Shown here: positions 42,317-50,271 of the stretch, in pieces
Numbering within the stretch: position 1 is the first letter of the stretch
How the letters are laid out: every line of letters starts with the position of its first letter
NCBI GenBank assembly: GCA_963839475.1
Contig: CAWIVH010000010.1
Span: 32,493 to 96,492, forward strand
Direction: 5' to 3'
DNA length: 64,000 bases
From: CAWIVH01 sp963839475
GTDB lineage: Bacteria > Acidobacteriota > UBA6911
Position numbers and translations under genes: made by a program
The notes under the pieces: model-generated
Told to the model about the DNA's origin: nothing
Databases searched by the model: none
The model's input: the letters and a program-made list of their open reading frames with translations, nothing else

Positions 42317-42990
42317 GCGATCCTATTCCCGCCATCGAGCTCCGCGACGTCTCGAAAACTTATCTAAATGGCGTCCCGACGCCTGTCCTCTTCGACATTA
42401 ACCTCCAGGTCCTCCCCGGGGAGTTCGTGGCCATAGTCGGCGCTTCAGGTTCCGGAAAAACTACCCTCCTGAACATCATCGGACTGCTCGACTCCCCCAC
42501 CACTGGAGAAGTATGGCTCGGGGGCCGGAATGTGGCCCAGCTCACCGAGTTCGACCGCTCCGCCCTGCGCCGCGATTTCCTGGGTTTCATTTTTCAGTTC
42601 CATTACCTGCTGAACGAGTTCAATGTCCTCGAAAATGCGCTGATGCCCTGCCGGCTGCGCGGGAAGGAATTCCAAACCGGGCGGAAAAAGGCGATGGCGG
42701 ATTTATTGGCCCGGGTGGGATTGGGAGACAGGCTCCGGCACTATCCCGGCCAGCTGTCGGGCGGGCAACAGCAGCGGGTCGCCATCGTGCGCGCGATGGC
42801 CAACGACCCGGTGATCATTCTTGCCGACGAGCCGACCGGGAACCTGGACAGCACCAACGGGCGCGCGGTTTTCGACCTGATGAAGGAATTGAATCACGTA
42901 ACCGGCAAGGCGTTTCTTATTGTCACCCACGATGAACATTTTGCCCAGCAAGCCAGCCGCATCATCCACATCCAGGACGGCCGGATCTGA
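42313..42990 (+). CDS. LolD/MacB/DevA-type ABC ATPase
   Basis: ATP-binding subunit of 225 residues for the adjacent permease. Walker A is VGASGSGKTTLL (about 40), the signature is QLSGGQQQRVAIVRA (about 147) and Walker B is VIILADEPTGNLDS (about 168). The N-terminal SKTYLNGVPTPVLFDINLQV is standard for this class. The frame is open well upstream within the permease gene, but the ATG at 42313 overlaps the permease stop (ATGA) and gives the normal length. It is the last gene of the MerR-led operon. Confidence 0.93.
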   Translation: MSDPIPAIELRDVSKTYLNGVPTPVLFDINLQVLPGEFVAIVGASGSGKTTLLNIIGLLDSPTTGEVWLGGRNVAQLTEFDRSALRRDFLGFIFQFHYLLNEFNVLENALMPCRLRGKEFQTGRKKAMADLLARVGLGDRLRHYPGQLSGGQQQRVAIVRAMANDPVIILADEPTGNLDSTNGRAVFDLMKELNHVTGKAFLIVTHDEHFAQQASRIIHIQDGRI

Positions 42991-43046
42991 CAATTCCCCC
43001 TCTGAACGGTATAATTTGGACGACGATGGATACGCTTAATAAAATT

Positions 43047-43127
43047 AACCGCGAAGATTGACAGGCTTCCATGAGTACCCGGGTGCGTAACATGGTGAAC
43101 TTTGAGGTCTTTGAGGCCTTCGCGGTT
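43047..43127. repeat. GCGAAG-type dispersed repeat, inverted pair
   Basis: AACCGCGAAG (43047-43056) pairs with CTTCGCGGTT (43118-43127), and the second arm carries TTTGAGGTCTTTGAGGC. It belongs to the same family as the fragments at 3.85, 49.1, 51.1 and 59.2-59.4 kb. It lies between the ABC operon and msrB. Confidence 0.55.
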
Positions 43128-43146
43128 GAAATTAAGGAGAGGTAGA

Positions 43147-43542
43147 ATGCCTGACCGGATATCCAAAACGGATGAGGAGTGGAAACAGCAGCTGACACCG
43201 GAACAGTTCCGCATCGCGCGGAAAAAAGGAACCGAGCGCGCTTTCACGGGCGAATACTGGAACAACCACCAGGAGGGTCTCTATCGTTGCGTCTGCTGCG
43301 GCAGCGAACTGTTTTATTCTAATACGAAATTTGAATCCGGCAGCGGCTGGCCCAGTTTCTATCAGCCCGTCGACGCCGCAAACGTGCGCACGGAAGAGGA
43401 CTACAGCCATCACATGCACAGGGTCGAGGTGATGTGCGCCCGCTGCGACGCCCACCTGGGGCACATTTTCCCCGATGGCCCCCGACCGACCGGCCTGCGC
43501 TACTGCATCAATTCCGCATCGCTGAAGTTCGAAAAGGGGTAG
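43147..43542 (+). CDS. msrB: Peptide-methionine (R)-S-oxide reductase
   Basis: MsrB of 131 residues that repairs the R form of methionine sulfoxide. The structural zinc is held by CVCCGSELF (about 43-51) and CARCDAHLGH (about 92-101); the catalytic cysteine is in LRYCINSASLKF (about 118). GSGWPSFYQP is also typical. All functional cysteines are present. AAGGAGAGG precedes the ATG at 43147; an in-frame start 15 codons upstream falls in the repeat and is unlikely. It is convergent with gap. Confidence 0.95.
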   Translation: MPDRISKTDEEWKQQLTPEQFRIARKKGTERAFTGEYWNNHQEGLYRCVCCGSELFYSNTKFESGSGWPSFYQPVDAANVRTEEDYSHHMHRVEVMCARCDAHLGHIFPDGPRPTGLRYCINSASLKFEKG

Positions 43543-43563
43543 GGGCACGCGGCCGCGTGCCCC
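43542..43563. terminator. Perfect 22-bp palindrome between convergent msrB and gap
   Basis: GGGGCACGC-GGCC-GCGTGCCCC begins at the last base of the msrB stop and ends 21 bp before the gap stop. A stem of this strength between convergent genes probably ends or protects both mRNAs, although there is no T-run. Confidence 0.5.
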
Positions 43564-43584
43564 CAGTAATTCCCAACGAAAAAA

Positions 43585-44640
43585 CTAGAGCTTGCCCGCC
43601 ATCAGGTTCGCCAGGTCCGCGGTGCGAACGCTGTATCCCCATTCGTTGTCGTACCAGGTCACCACCTTGACGAAGTCGCTCTTCTCCTTGCCGAGTACCA
43701 TGGTGAAGGGCAGGTCGACGGAGGAGCTGTGCGGATCGCCCTTGAAGTCGATGCTGACCAGCGGTTCATCGACTGCCGCTAGGACGCCCTTGAGCCTGCC
43801 GGCCGCCGCATCACGGAAATCCTGGCGCAGCTGCTCGGTGGTGGTTGCAGTTTCGACCTGGACGGTGAAATCGACCACGGACACAGTCGAAGTCGGGACG
43901 CGCAGAGCGTAACCGTCGAACTTCCCCTTGAGCTCGGGGATCACCAGGGCGATCGCGCGGGCGGCGCCGGTGGTTGTCGGGATGATGCTCATCGCGGCAG
44001 CGCGGGCGCGGCGCAGGTCGCTGTGCGGCAGATCGAGGATCTTCTGGTCGTTGGTGTAAGCGTGGATGGTGGTCATGAAACCGCGGATGATCTTGTACTT
44101 GTCGTGGACCACCTTGGCTGCCGGCGCCAGGCAGTTCGTCGTGCAAGACGCATTCGAAACGACGTGATGCGCGGCCGGGTTATACTTGTCCTCGTTGACG
44201 CCCATGACGATCGTAAGGTCCTCGCCCTCGGCCGGAGCCGAGATGATGACCTTCTTCGCGCCGCCCTTGGTGATGTGGTTCTCGGCGCCCATGACCGTTT
44301 TGCCCTTCTTGTTCACGCCGTCTTTCTTGATGGTGAACAGGCCGGTGCTCTCGATCACGATATCGATGCCGTTGTCGCCCCAGGGCAATTTGGACGGATC
44401 GGTTTCCTTGAAAACCTTGATCGGCTTGCCGTCGATAATCAGCGCGTTTTCGCCGACTTCCACGGTTCCGTTGAATTTTCCGTAGTTCGAGTCATATTTC
44501 AGCAGATGGGCCATTGTTTTCAGGTCGCCGATATCATTGAAGGCGACCACTTCCAACGACTGCGGATAATGATCCCGGATAGCTTTCAACACCTGCCGCC
44601 CGATGCGGCCGAAACCGTTGATTCCGACTTTTGTACTCAT
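43585..44640 (-). CDS. gap: Glyceraldehyde-3-phosphate dehydrogenase, type I
   Basis: NAD-dependent glycolytic dehydrogenase of 351 residues. The nucleotide loop is GINGFGRIGRQ (7-17), with FNDIGD at the NAD-specific aspartate. The catalytic cysteine is in SNASCTTNCLAP (about 165), and its histidine partner is in TTIHAYTNDQ (about 192). WYDNEWGYS closes the fold. It is a few residues longer than the E. coli enzyme. AAGGAGG precedes the ATG. pgk lies upstream on the same strand across 220 bp that contain a heptamer repeat, so co-transcription is possible. Confidence 0.97.
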   Translation of the reverse strand: MSTKVGINGFGRIGRQVLKAIRDHYPQSLEVVAFNDIGDLKTMAHLLKYDSNYGKFNGTVEVGENALIIDGKPIKVFKETDPSKLPWGDNGIDIVIESTGLFTIKKDGVNKKGKTVMGAENHITKGGAKKVIISAPAEGEDLTIVMGVNEDKYNPAAHHVVSNASCTTNCLAPAAKVVHDKYKIIRGFMTTIHAYTNDQKILDLPHSDLRRARAAAMSIIPTTTGAARAIALVIPELKGKFDGYALRVPTSTVSVVDFTVQVETATTTEQLRQDFRDAAAGRLKGVLAAVDEPLVSIDFKGDPHSSSVDLPFTMVLGKEKSDFVKVVTWYDNEWGYSVRTADLANLMAGKL

Positions 44641-44728
44641 ATAACAGCCTCCTTATGGCAATTAGCAGTGCAATAAAATCAAAACAGTCTATCGTTCGCT
44701 TTACATGTGATCAAGTCATTCGATCGAA

Positions 44729-44793
44729 TGACGAGTGACGAGTGACGAATATCCAACGAGGAGAGATTCGTCATTCGTCATTCTAAATTCGTC
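44729..44793. repeat. Heptamer repeat array in inverted arrangement, pgk-gap intergenic
   Basis: Three tandem TGACGAG/TGACGAA heptamers (44729-44749) face four ATTCGTC-type heptamers (44766-44793), so the two arrays form a hairpin. Unit length is exactly seven. No reading frame is evident. Confidence 0.7.
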
Positions 44794-44860
44794 ATTTGCT
44801 GCGAGAAATGGTTATGTGAACGCCATTCGGAAAAATGGTGCCTGTCCCGAATTTCGACCT

Positions 44861-46129
44861 TTACCTTTTGTCCAGCACCTCGATGGGGGGCATCGCTTTG
44901 CCCTCGAGGTATTCCAGGCTGGCGCCGCCACCTGTCGAGACATGGGTCATCCTGTTCTCCAGGCCCATCTCCTCCACGGCTGTCGCGGAATCGCCCCCGC
45001 CGATCACGCTCACCGCACCCTTGTCGGATGCGGCCGCCAGGGTCTCGGCCACCGCCCTGGTTCCAGCCGAGTAGTCCTTCGCCTCGAAAACTCCCATCGG
45101 CCCGTTCCAGACGACCGTGCCGGCCGTGCTGACTACCGCATCGAAAGCCTCGATCGTTTTCGGCCCGATATCCATTCCCATCAGGAAGACGGGGATATCC
45201 ACGCCGCCGGTAACCACGGGCTTTCCGCCCTTCATGGCCTTGAAATCGAAGGCATCGGTGCAGACGTGGTCTACCGGGAGCATGATTTTGTCTTCCGCTG
45301 CGGCCAGCAGCTTCTTCATTTCCTCAACCTGGTCTTCCTCCACCCGGCTCGCGCCAACCTTGGCTCCCTTGGCCTTTAGCAGCGTGTAAGCCATGGCCCC
45401 GCCGATCAGGATCTTGTCTACCTTGGTGAGCAAAGCCGAGATCAACTTGATCTTGTCGGATACCTTGGCTCCGCCGAGAATGGCGACAAACGGCCGTTTC
45501 GGATTGGCAACGGCTTCGTTCAAATACTTGATTTCCTTTTCGACCAGGTATCCCGCAACCGCCGGGCCGCCCTTGGCCTGAATGCTCTTGGCCACGCCGA
45601 ACATGCTGACGTGTTTGCGGTGACAGGTTCCGAAGGCGTCATTGATGTAGATTTCGCCCAGGCGTGAGAGCTTTTCCGTGAAGTCCTTGATCGTGGCTTC
45701 CTGCTCCGGTGTCGGCTTCTTGTCGGGATTCTTTTTTGCCTTGTCGATCAGGTCCTCGCCCGAGTTGAAGCGCACATTTTCCAGCAGGAGAACCTCTCCC
45801 GGCTGAAGCGCTTTGGCGGACTCCAAATCCTTGTCACCGCCCACTTCTCCATCGCCCAGCTTTACCGGCTGCCCGAGCAACTGGCTGAGCCTTTCCGCCG
45901 CAGGCTTGTTGGAGTATTCCGCTTCGTAGCCTTTGCCCGAGGGGCGTCCGCAATGGCTCATCAGCACGAGTTTGCCGCCACCCTGCAGGACTTTCCGGAT
46001 GCTGGGGAGCGCGCCCACGATCCGTTTATCGTTAGTGACCTTGCCGTCTTTGATCGGGACGTTAAAATCGACCCGCATCAAGACCGCTTTTCCTTTGACG
46101 TCGATATCCTCGATAGTTTTGGTAGCCAT
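44861..46129 (-). CDS. pgk: Phosphoglycerate kinase
   Basis: Glycolytic kinase of 422 residues making ATP from 1,3-bisphosphoglycerate. The substrate loop is LMRVDFNVPIKDGKV (about 17-31) and LMSHCGRPSGKG (about 56-67). FVAILGGAKVSDKI, ILIGGAMAYTLLKAKG, VWNGPMGVFE and SVIGGGDSATAVEE form the nucleotide domain. An insertion of basic residues near 140 (KAKKNPDKKPTPEQE) is longer than in E. coli. AGGAGTC precedes the ATG. It lies upstream of gap in the same direction. Confidence 0.97.
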   Translation of the reverse strand: MATKTIEDIDVKGKAVLMRVDFNVPIKDGKVTNDKRIVGALPSIRKVLQGGGKLVLMSHCGRPSGKGYEAEYSNKPAAERLSQLLGQPVKLGDGEVGGDKDLESAKALQPGEVLLLENVRFNSGEDLIDKAKKNPDKKPTPEQEATIKDFTEKLSRLGEIYINDAFGTCHRKHVSMFGVAKSIQAKGGPAVAGYLVEKEIKYLNEAVANPKRPFVAILGGAKVSDKIKLISALLTKVDKILIGGAMAYTLLKAKGAKVGASRVEEDQVEEMKKLLAAAEDKIMLPVDHVCTDAFDFKAMKGGKPVVTGGVDIPVFLMGMDIGPKTIEAFDAVVSTAGTVVWNGPMGVFEAKDYSAGTRAVAETLAAASDKGAVSVIGGGDSATAVEEMGLENRMTHVSTGGGASLEYLEGKAMPPIEVLDKR

Positions 46130-46272
46130 GATGACTCCTATGATCTATGAATGAACTATCCAGCCGCAAAACTCCCCACCCAAAGCAGATTCGAGCGCAT
46201 GGGGAACCGATCATATTAATTTGCACCCTTGTTTTTATCAATAAAATAGAGGCGGGAAGTGGCGGACTTCGC
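46130..46272. other. Upstream region of pgk, no gene seen
   Basis: This is the start of a gap of about 500 bp between divergent pgk and the protoporphyrinogen oxidase. It is AT-rich around 46210-46250 and probably holds the pgk promoter. The rest of the gap is repeat copy B (46273-46459) and about 170 bp with no supported gene. Confidence 0.4.
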
Positions 46273-46459
46273 GTATCACATCTGTAAATTCTTGTTTTTC
46301 AGGCAAGATTTATTGAATCGTGAAAACGGTGGTGAAAGCAAAAAGTTCGCAGTTCTCAGTATCAGTTCGCAGTCGCATGAGGAACTGCGAACTGATACTG
46401 AAAACTGAGAACTGAGAACTGAAAACTGAGAACTTTGGTTGCGGCCAAAGGCTGCGTAA
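46273..46459 (-). repeat. Dispersed palindromic repeat, copy B
   Basis: Inverted second copy of the repeat at 632-808. The left stem (46344-46373) and 10-base loop are the same as in copy A. The right side diverges after about 17 bases into a run of heptamers (AAAACTG/AGAACTG, 46401-46434). The other flank (ATTTACAGATGTGATAC on the minus strand) is nearly identical to copy A. Copies A and B lie about 45 kb apart in opposite orientation. Confidence 0.85.
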
Positions 46460-46627
46460 CGTTCTTTGTGGTTCATAAGATGATGGGGCCAAACTCTCTA
46501 TGAGTCACGCGATATGGTATTGGCTTGGCGGTTCGAATGGCGGTTGCCGTTGACATTCAGCCCGAATGGCTTCACGCTTTGGTTTTGCGCGGATGCTCAA
46601 TCAGGAACATACGGGGAGCGGCGTACC

Positions 46628-48031
46628 TTGCTAAAGGGAATCATCATCGGAGGCGGCATCTCGGGCCTGGCCCTGGCGCATTTCCTGCGCCTTCACGAAC
46701 AGCCCTCCGGCTGGGAGCTTTGGGAATCCTCAAACCGGCTGGGCGGAACCATCGGAACCGACCGGGTCGACGGATACTCTGTGGACTGGGGCCCCAATGG
46801 CTTCCTGGACCGGGAGCCGCTCACCCTTCAACTGGTCCGCGAGATCGGTCTGGACCCGCGACTTGAGCCGGCCGACAGGAAGAGCGAAAAACGCTTCATC
46901 GCCAAAAACGGCCGGCTGCACCCCGTCCCTTTTTCGCCTCCCTTGATTCTAAAGACCGGCCTTTTGAGCGTTTCGGAAAAACTCCGGATTTTCGCCGAGC
47001 CTTTCATTCCAGCGCGGCGCGACGACCGTGATGAATCCGTATTCGATTTTGCGGCGAGGCGCATCGGGCGCGGTGCAGCGGAAACCTTCGTGGACCCGAT
47101 GGTTTCCGGAGTGTTCGGGGGTGTCGCAGGCCAGTTGTCCCTGCCGGCCTGCTTCCCGATTATGCGCGAGCTGGAAATAAAACATGGCGGCCTGGTGAAA
47201 GGGATGATCGCCCGAACGCGGCAAAGACGCAAAGAGCAGGCCCTCAGCGGGGCTCCAAAAAAGCGGGCAGGCGGTCCGGCTGGTCCCGGCGGATGGCTCA
47301 CCTCCTTTCAGGGGGGTCTGGATGTCCTTGTCGATCGAATGAGAGACCGGTTTCAGCCGATACTGCGGCTGGAGCGAAAGGTCGCGCGCATTTCCCGCGG
47401 CACCGAGGGCTGGGAAATAAGCGATTCTGCAGGGCGCTCGGCGCGGGCCCGGCAGGTCATCCTGGCCTGTCCTGCTTTCGCCGCCGCAGAGATGCTGCGG
47501 GATTTCGATCCGGCCCTGGCCCAGGCATTCTCCGATATCCCCTACGCCCCTATCGCAGTGGTGGCCAGCGGCCACCGCCAGGAGGATATCGAACACCCGC
47601 TGGACGGTTTCGGCTTCCTTATCCCGAGAACTCAGAAACTGCGGACGCTGGGATCGATCTGGACTTCGTCGATTTTTGCGGGCCGCGCGCCGGAGAACCA
47701 CATCCAGTTCCGGTCTATGCTGGGCGGCGCGGGAGACCCCGAGGTGATGCAACTCTCCGACAGCGAACTGTGGAACACTTTGCGACGCGAATTGTCTCCG
47801 CTGATCGGCATTCGGAAGGATCCGGTGTTTCTCCGCATCTTCCGTTGGGACCGAGGCATTCCGCAGTTTACCCTGGGTCACCGCGAGAGACGCGCAAGGA
47901 TTGAATCGCTCATCGCCCGCCATCCAGGGATTCATATGGTGGGGAACGCTTACTACGGAGTCGGACTCAACGATTGTGTGAAAATGGCGCATCGGATTGC
48001 CGCCGCCATTGAGAAGGATGCCGGAAGCTGA
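46628..48031 (+). CDS. hemY: Protoporphyrinogen oxidase (HemY/HemG-type, FAD)
   Basis: Oxygen-dependent protoporphyrinogen IX or coproporphyrinogen III oxidase of 467 residues, a late step of heme synthesis. The FAD fold begins at GIIIGGGISGLALAHFL (3-19), followed by ESSNRLGGTIGTDRVDG. The family block is PMVSGVFGGVAGQLSLPACF (about 157-176) and the C-terminal FAD motif is GIHMVGNAYYGVGLNDCVKM (about 434-453). I start it at TTG 46628 with GGGGAG upstream, because the frame upstream does not resemble the family. It would supply heme for the Ccm pathway, though it is not linked to it. Confidence 0.87.
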   Translation: MLKGIIIGGGISGLALAHFLRLHEQPSGWELWESSNRLGGTIGTDRVDGYSVDWGPNGFLDREPLTLQLVREIGLDPRLEPADRKSEKRFIAKNGRLHPVPFSPPLILKTGLLSVSEKLRIFAEPFIPARRDDRDESVFDFAARRIGRGAAETFVDPMVSGVFGGVAGQLSLPACFPIMRELEIKHGGLVKGMIARTRQRRKEQALSGAPKKRAGGPAGPGGWLTSFQGGLDVLVDRMRDRFQPILRLERKVARISRGTEGWEISDSAGRSARARQVILACPAFAAAEMLRDFDPALAQAFSDIPYAPIAVVASGHRQEDIEHPLDGFGFLIPRTQKLRTLGSIWTSSIFAGRAPENHIQFRSMLGGAGDPEVMQLSDSELWNTLRRELSPLIGIRKDPVFLRIFRWDRGIPQFTLGHRERRARIESLIARHPGIHMVGNAYYGVGLNDCVKMAHRIAAAIEKDAGS

Positions 48032-48061
48032 TACGGTCCCTCCATCATCCGGCGAACGGGA

Positions 48062-49030
48062 ATGTACTGCATGCCATCAGATCCTGTCGAAATTGTCGCC
48101 ACACTCGGCCCCTCCAGCTGGAAACTTCCGGTGGATCTCGCGCGTGCGGGAGCTACTGAACTCCGCATCAATGCCTCGCACCTGGATCCGCAGGCGCTGT
48201 CCGCAAGGATCTCCGCGGTCCGACAGCAGCTTCCGGAAATCCCGATCATCGTTGATCTCCAGGGGGCGAAGATGCGACTGGGACTATTTACGTCAAAGCG
48301 GGTCGAAGCAGGCCAACGGATCCGTTTTTCCATGGACGCCCGGGAGGACGCTGTCCCGGTTCCTCACCCGGAGATCTTCAATGCAGTGAAGGCCGGCGAA
48401 ACCCTGAGCTGCGATGACGACCGCCTGACCTTCTGCGTCTTAGCGACCACCCATGAAGTCATCGAGGCGGTTTGCCTCTCGAGCGGAGAATTGAAGCCGC
48501 GAAAGGGAATCAATGTCCTCGAGCACCCGGTCCACCCGGCGGGGCTGTCCGCCTTCGACGCGGAGTGTGTGAAGACGGCGTCCCGTTTCACCGGCATCAG
48601 CTATGCCTTTTCATTTATGAAGGATGGCAGCGAGGCCGGTTGGGTGCGGCAGAAAGCGCCGAGCCGGCCCGTGACCGGCAAGATCGAGCGCGCCGAGGCT
48701 ACGCTGAATGCGGCGGCGATTGCGGGACGGGTCGACAAAATCTGGATCTGCCGCGGCGACCTGGGAGCACAGATCGGGCCGGTCGCGATGGCGCGCTGGA
48801 TTGCAGGGTACAATCCCCGAATGGTGGAGTGCCCGGTGTTCATGGCAGGCCAGGTGCTCGAGCACCTTACCGCCCATGCCGAACCAACCCGTTCCGAGGT
48901 CTGCCATCTCTTCAGCCTGGTGCGGGCCGGATACAGGGGATTCGTGCTTTCCGACGAAACCGCGGTCGGGACCGATCCGGTCCGCGCTGTGGCGACTCTC
49001 CGCAATTTGGTTGACCAGATGGCGGAATAG
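48062..49030 (+). CDS. Short pyruvate-kinase-like protein without C-terminal domain
   Basis: Pyruvate-kinase barrel protein of only 322 residues, against about 470 in the usual enzyme. Recognised are EIVATLGPSS (start), LRINASH (for RxNxSH), VDLQGAKMRLG (for DxKGPxIR), GKIERAEATL (catalytic Lys region), ICRGDLGAQIG, HAEPTRSEVCHLF and LSDETAVGTDPVRAV. The C-terminal allosteric domain is absent. TATQM, whose threonine orients the substrate, is replaced by FMAGQV. It starts 30 bp after hemY and may share its transcript. It could be a reduced pyruvate kinase or a related phosphoenolpyruvate enzyme; activity is uncertain. Confidence 0.8.
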   Translation: MYCMPSDPVEIVATLGPSSWKLPVDLARAGATELRINASHLDPQALSARISAVRQQLPEIPIIVDLQGAKMRLGLFTSKRVEAGQRIRFSMDAREDAVPVPHPEIFNAVKAGETLSCDDDRLTFCVLATTHEVIEAVCLSSGELKPRKGINVLEHPVHPAGLSAFDAECVKTASRFTGISYAFSFMKDGSEAGWVRQKAPSRPVTGKIERAEATLNAAAIAGRVDKIWICRGDLGAQIGPVAMARWIAGYNPRMVECPVFMAGQVLEHLTAHAEPTRSEVCHLFSLVRAGYRGFVLSDETAVGTDPVRAVATLRNLVDQMAE

Positions 49031-49083
49031 GCACAAATGGATCTCCGGGAATACGGTTTTTCGCAATGGCAGCAAACCAATTC

Positions 49084-49112
49084 GAACCACAAAGGCCGCC
49101 AAGATCGCGAAG
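49084..49112. repeat. Fragment of the ACCACAAAG/GCGAAG dispersed repeat
   Basis: GAACCACAAAGGCCGCCAAG followed by ATCGCGAAG, in the 86-bp gap between the pyruvate-kinase-like gene and the convergent lectin gene. It is the best full-length example of the unit that also occurs near 3.85, 43.1, 51.1 and 59.2-59.4 kb. Confidence 0.6.
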
Positions 49113-49116
49113 TTAT

Positions 49117-50157
49117 TTATAAATTTTCGGAGAGTCTCGTCAAAACTACGGCCGTCTGCCAGGGGGCTTTCCGGGGATTGTCGCGCGATGAAAGCGTGTC
49201 ATAGTTGAGGCCCACCGCATCCAGGGTCTTCCCCGACCGGCCAACGAATCCTATTGCCAGGGTACCCGCTGGAACATCGATCCGGTAATCCTGGCTGCCG
49301 CCGCGGCCGCCGTAAAGCGGCGAACTCCGGCGGTTGGTTTCGATGCGCAGGGAATCCACGGTTTTGCCAAACCGGCCGGAAAGGCCAACGACGTATTCTC
49401 CGGAATCTAACCGGAAAATGTTTTCGCGTCCCCCGCCGCCGCCGTGCCGCTGCCCGTCCTGGATCCGTCCGTCCTGCGTGACATAGATCGCCTGGATCGC
49501 ATCGATCGCGTCCCCGGCGCGGACTCTGATTTCAGCCAGCCTTGCACCTTGAGGAGGGCGGTCGGAGAAAGGATTGCCGCCCCTGCCTCCTGCGAGGGTG
49601 GTCTGGTTCCCGCCCGACGGACTCATGACATTCGAAGACCTGCTGGATCTTGAAGCCGGACTGTAGACCAGGCCGATCGCATCGATGGTATTCCCGGCAC
49701 GTCCTTTGAATCCCATCGCCTGATATCCGGACGGCACCTCCGCCCTGTAGTCCTGGCTTCCACCGCGCCCGCCATAGTTCGGGGAAGTGCGACGGTTGGT
49801 GTGGAAGCGAAGCGAATCCACGGTATTGCCGAAGCGGCCCGAGATGCCCGTGATGTACTCGTCGGCGTCGAGACGGAATGTGTTGGGATTGCCGCCCCTC
49901 CCTCCATGCTTCGAGCCTGCGGTCGTACGGCCGTCGGGCAGGCTGTAAATCATTTGCAGGGAATCAATGGTATCGCCCGCATAGATCCGCACCTCCACAA
50001 CTCGCGAGCCGGCGGGCGGTGAAAAATCGGTAAATTCATCTCCACCGCGGCCGCCGAATATTTGGGTGAAATCCATTTGCTGAGCGGGGGCCACACCCGC
50101 CGAGCCTATCCATGCTGCTGCCGACAACGCCACCGCCAGGAGGAACAATCGACGCAT
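49117..50157 (-). CDS. Secreted protein with two jacalin-like lectin domains
   Basis: Exported protein of 346 residues: signal peptide 1-25 (LFLLAVALSAAAWIGSAGVA) and two similar beta-prism domains, about 30-165 and 185-325. Each carries the jacalin pattern: GGRGGDEFTDF / GGRGGNPFSDR at the start, VRIYAGDTIDSLQMIY / VRVRAGDAIDAIQAIY, KHGGRGG / RHGGGGG, EYITGISGRFG / EYVVGLSGRFG, and a closing GFKGRAGNTIDAIGLVY / GFVGRSGKTLDAVGLNY. Jacalin folds bind carbohydrates. The GG-D pocket is kept in both, so sugar binding is plausible. It is monocistronic; its target is unknown. Confidence 0.85.
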   Translation of the reverse strand: MRRLFLLAVALSAAAWIGSAGVAPAQQMDFTQIFGGRGGDEFTDFSPPAGSRVVEVRIYAGDTIDSLQMIYSLPDGRTTAGSKHGGRGGNPNTFRLDADEYITGISGRFGNTVDSLRFHTNRRTSPNYGGRGGSQDYRAEVPSGYQAMGFKGRAGNTIDAIGLVYSPASRSSRSSNVMSPSGGNQTTLAGGRGGNPFSDRPPQGARLAEIRVRAGDAIDAIQAIYVTQDGRIQDGQRHGGGGGRENIFRLDSGEYVVGLSGRFGKTVDSLRIETNRRSSPLYGGRGGSQDYRIDVPAGTLAIGFVGRSGKTLDAVGLNYDTLSSRDNPRKAPWQTAVVLTRLSENL

Positions 50158-50271
50158 ATTTCACCTCGTTTTTGACATGATAAGGCAATTCGAATGAGGG
50201 AGAAATCCCAAAACTCCCGCACAGCCGGTTTCCCATAGTAATATCGATGTGAAAAATCTACGGAGGTTGCA

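Noticed and set aside
46514..46627. N-terminal extension of the protoporphyrinogen oxidase
   Set aside because: The 38 extra residues do not resemble the family, which begins with the FAD loop directly; the TTG at 46628 has a better ribosome site.
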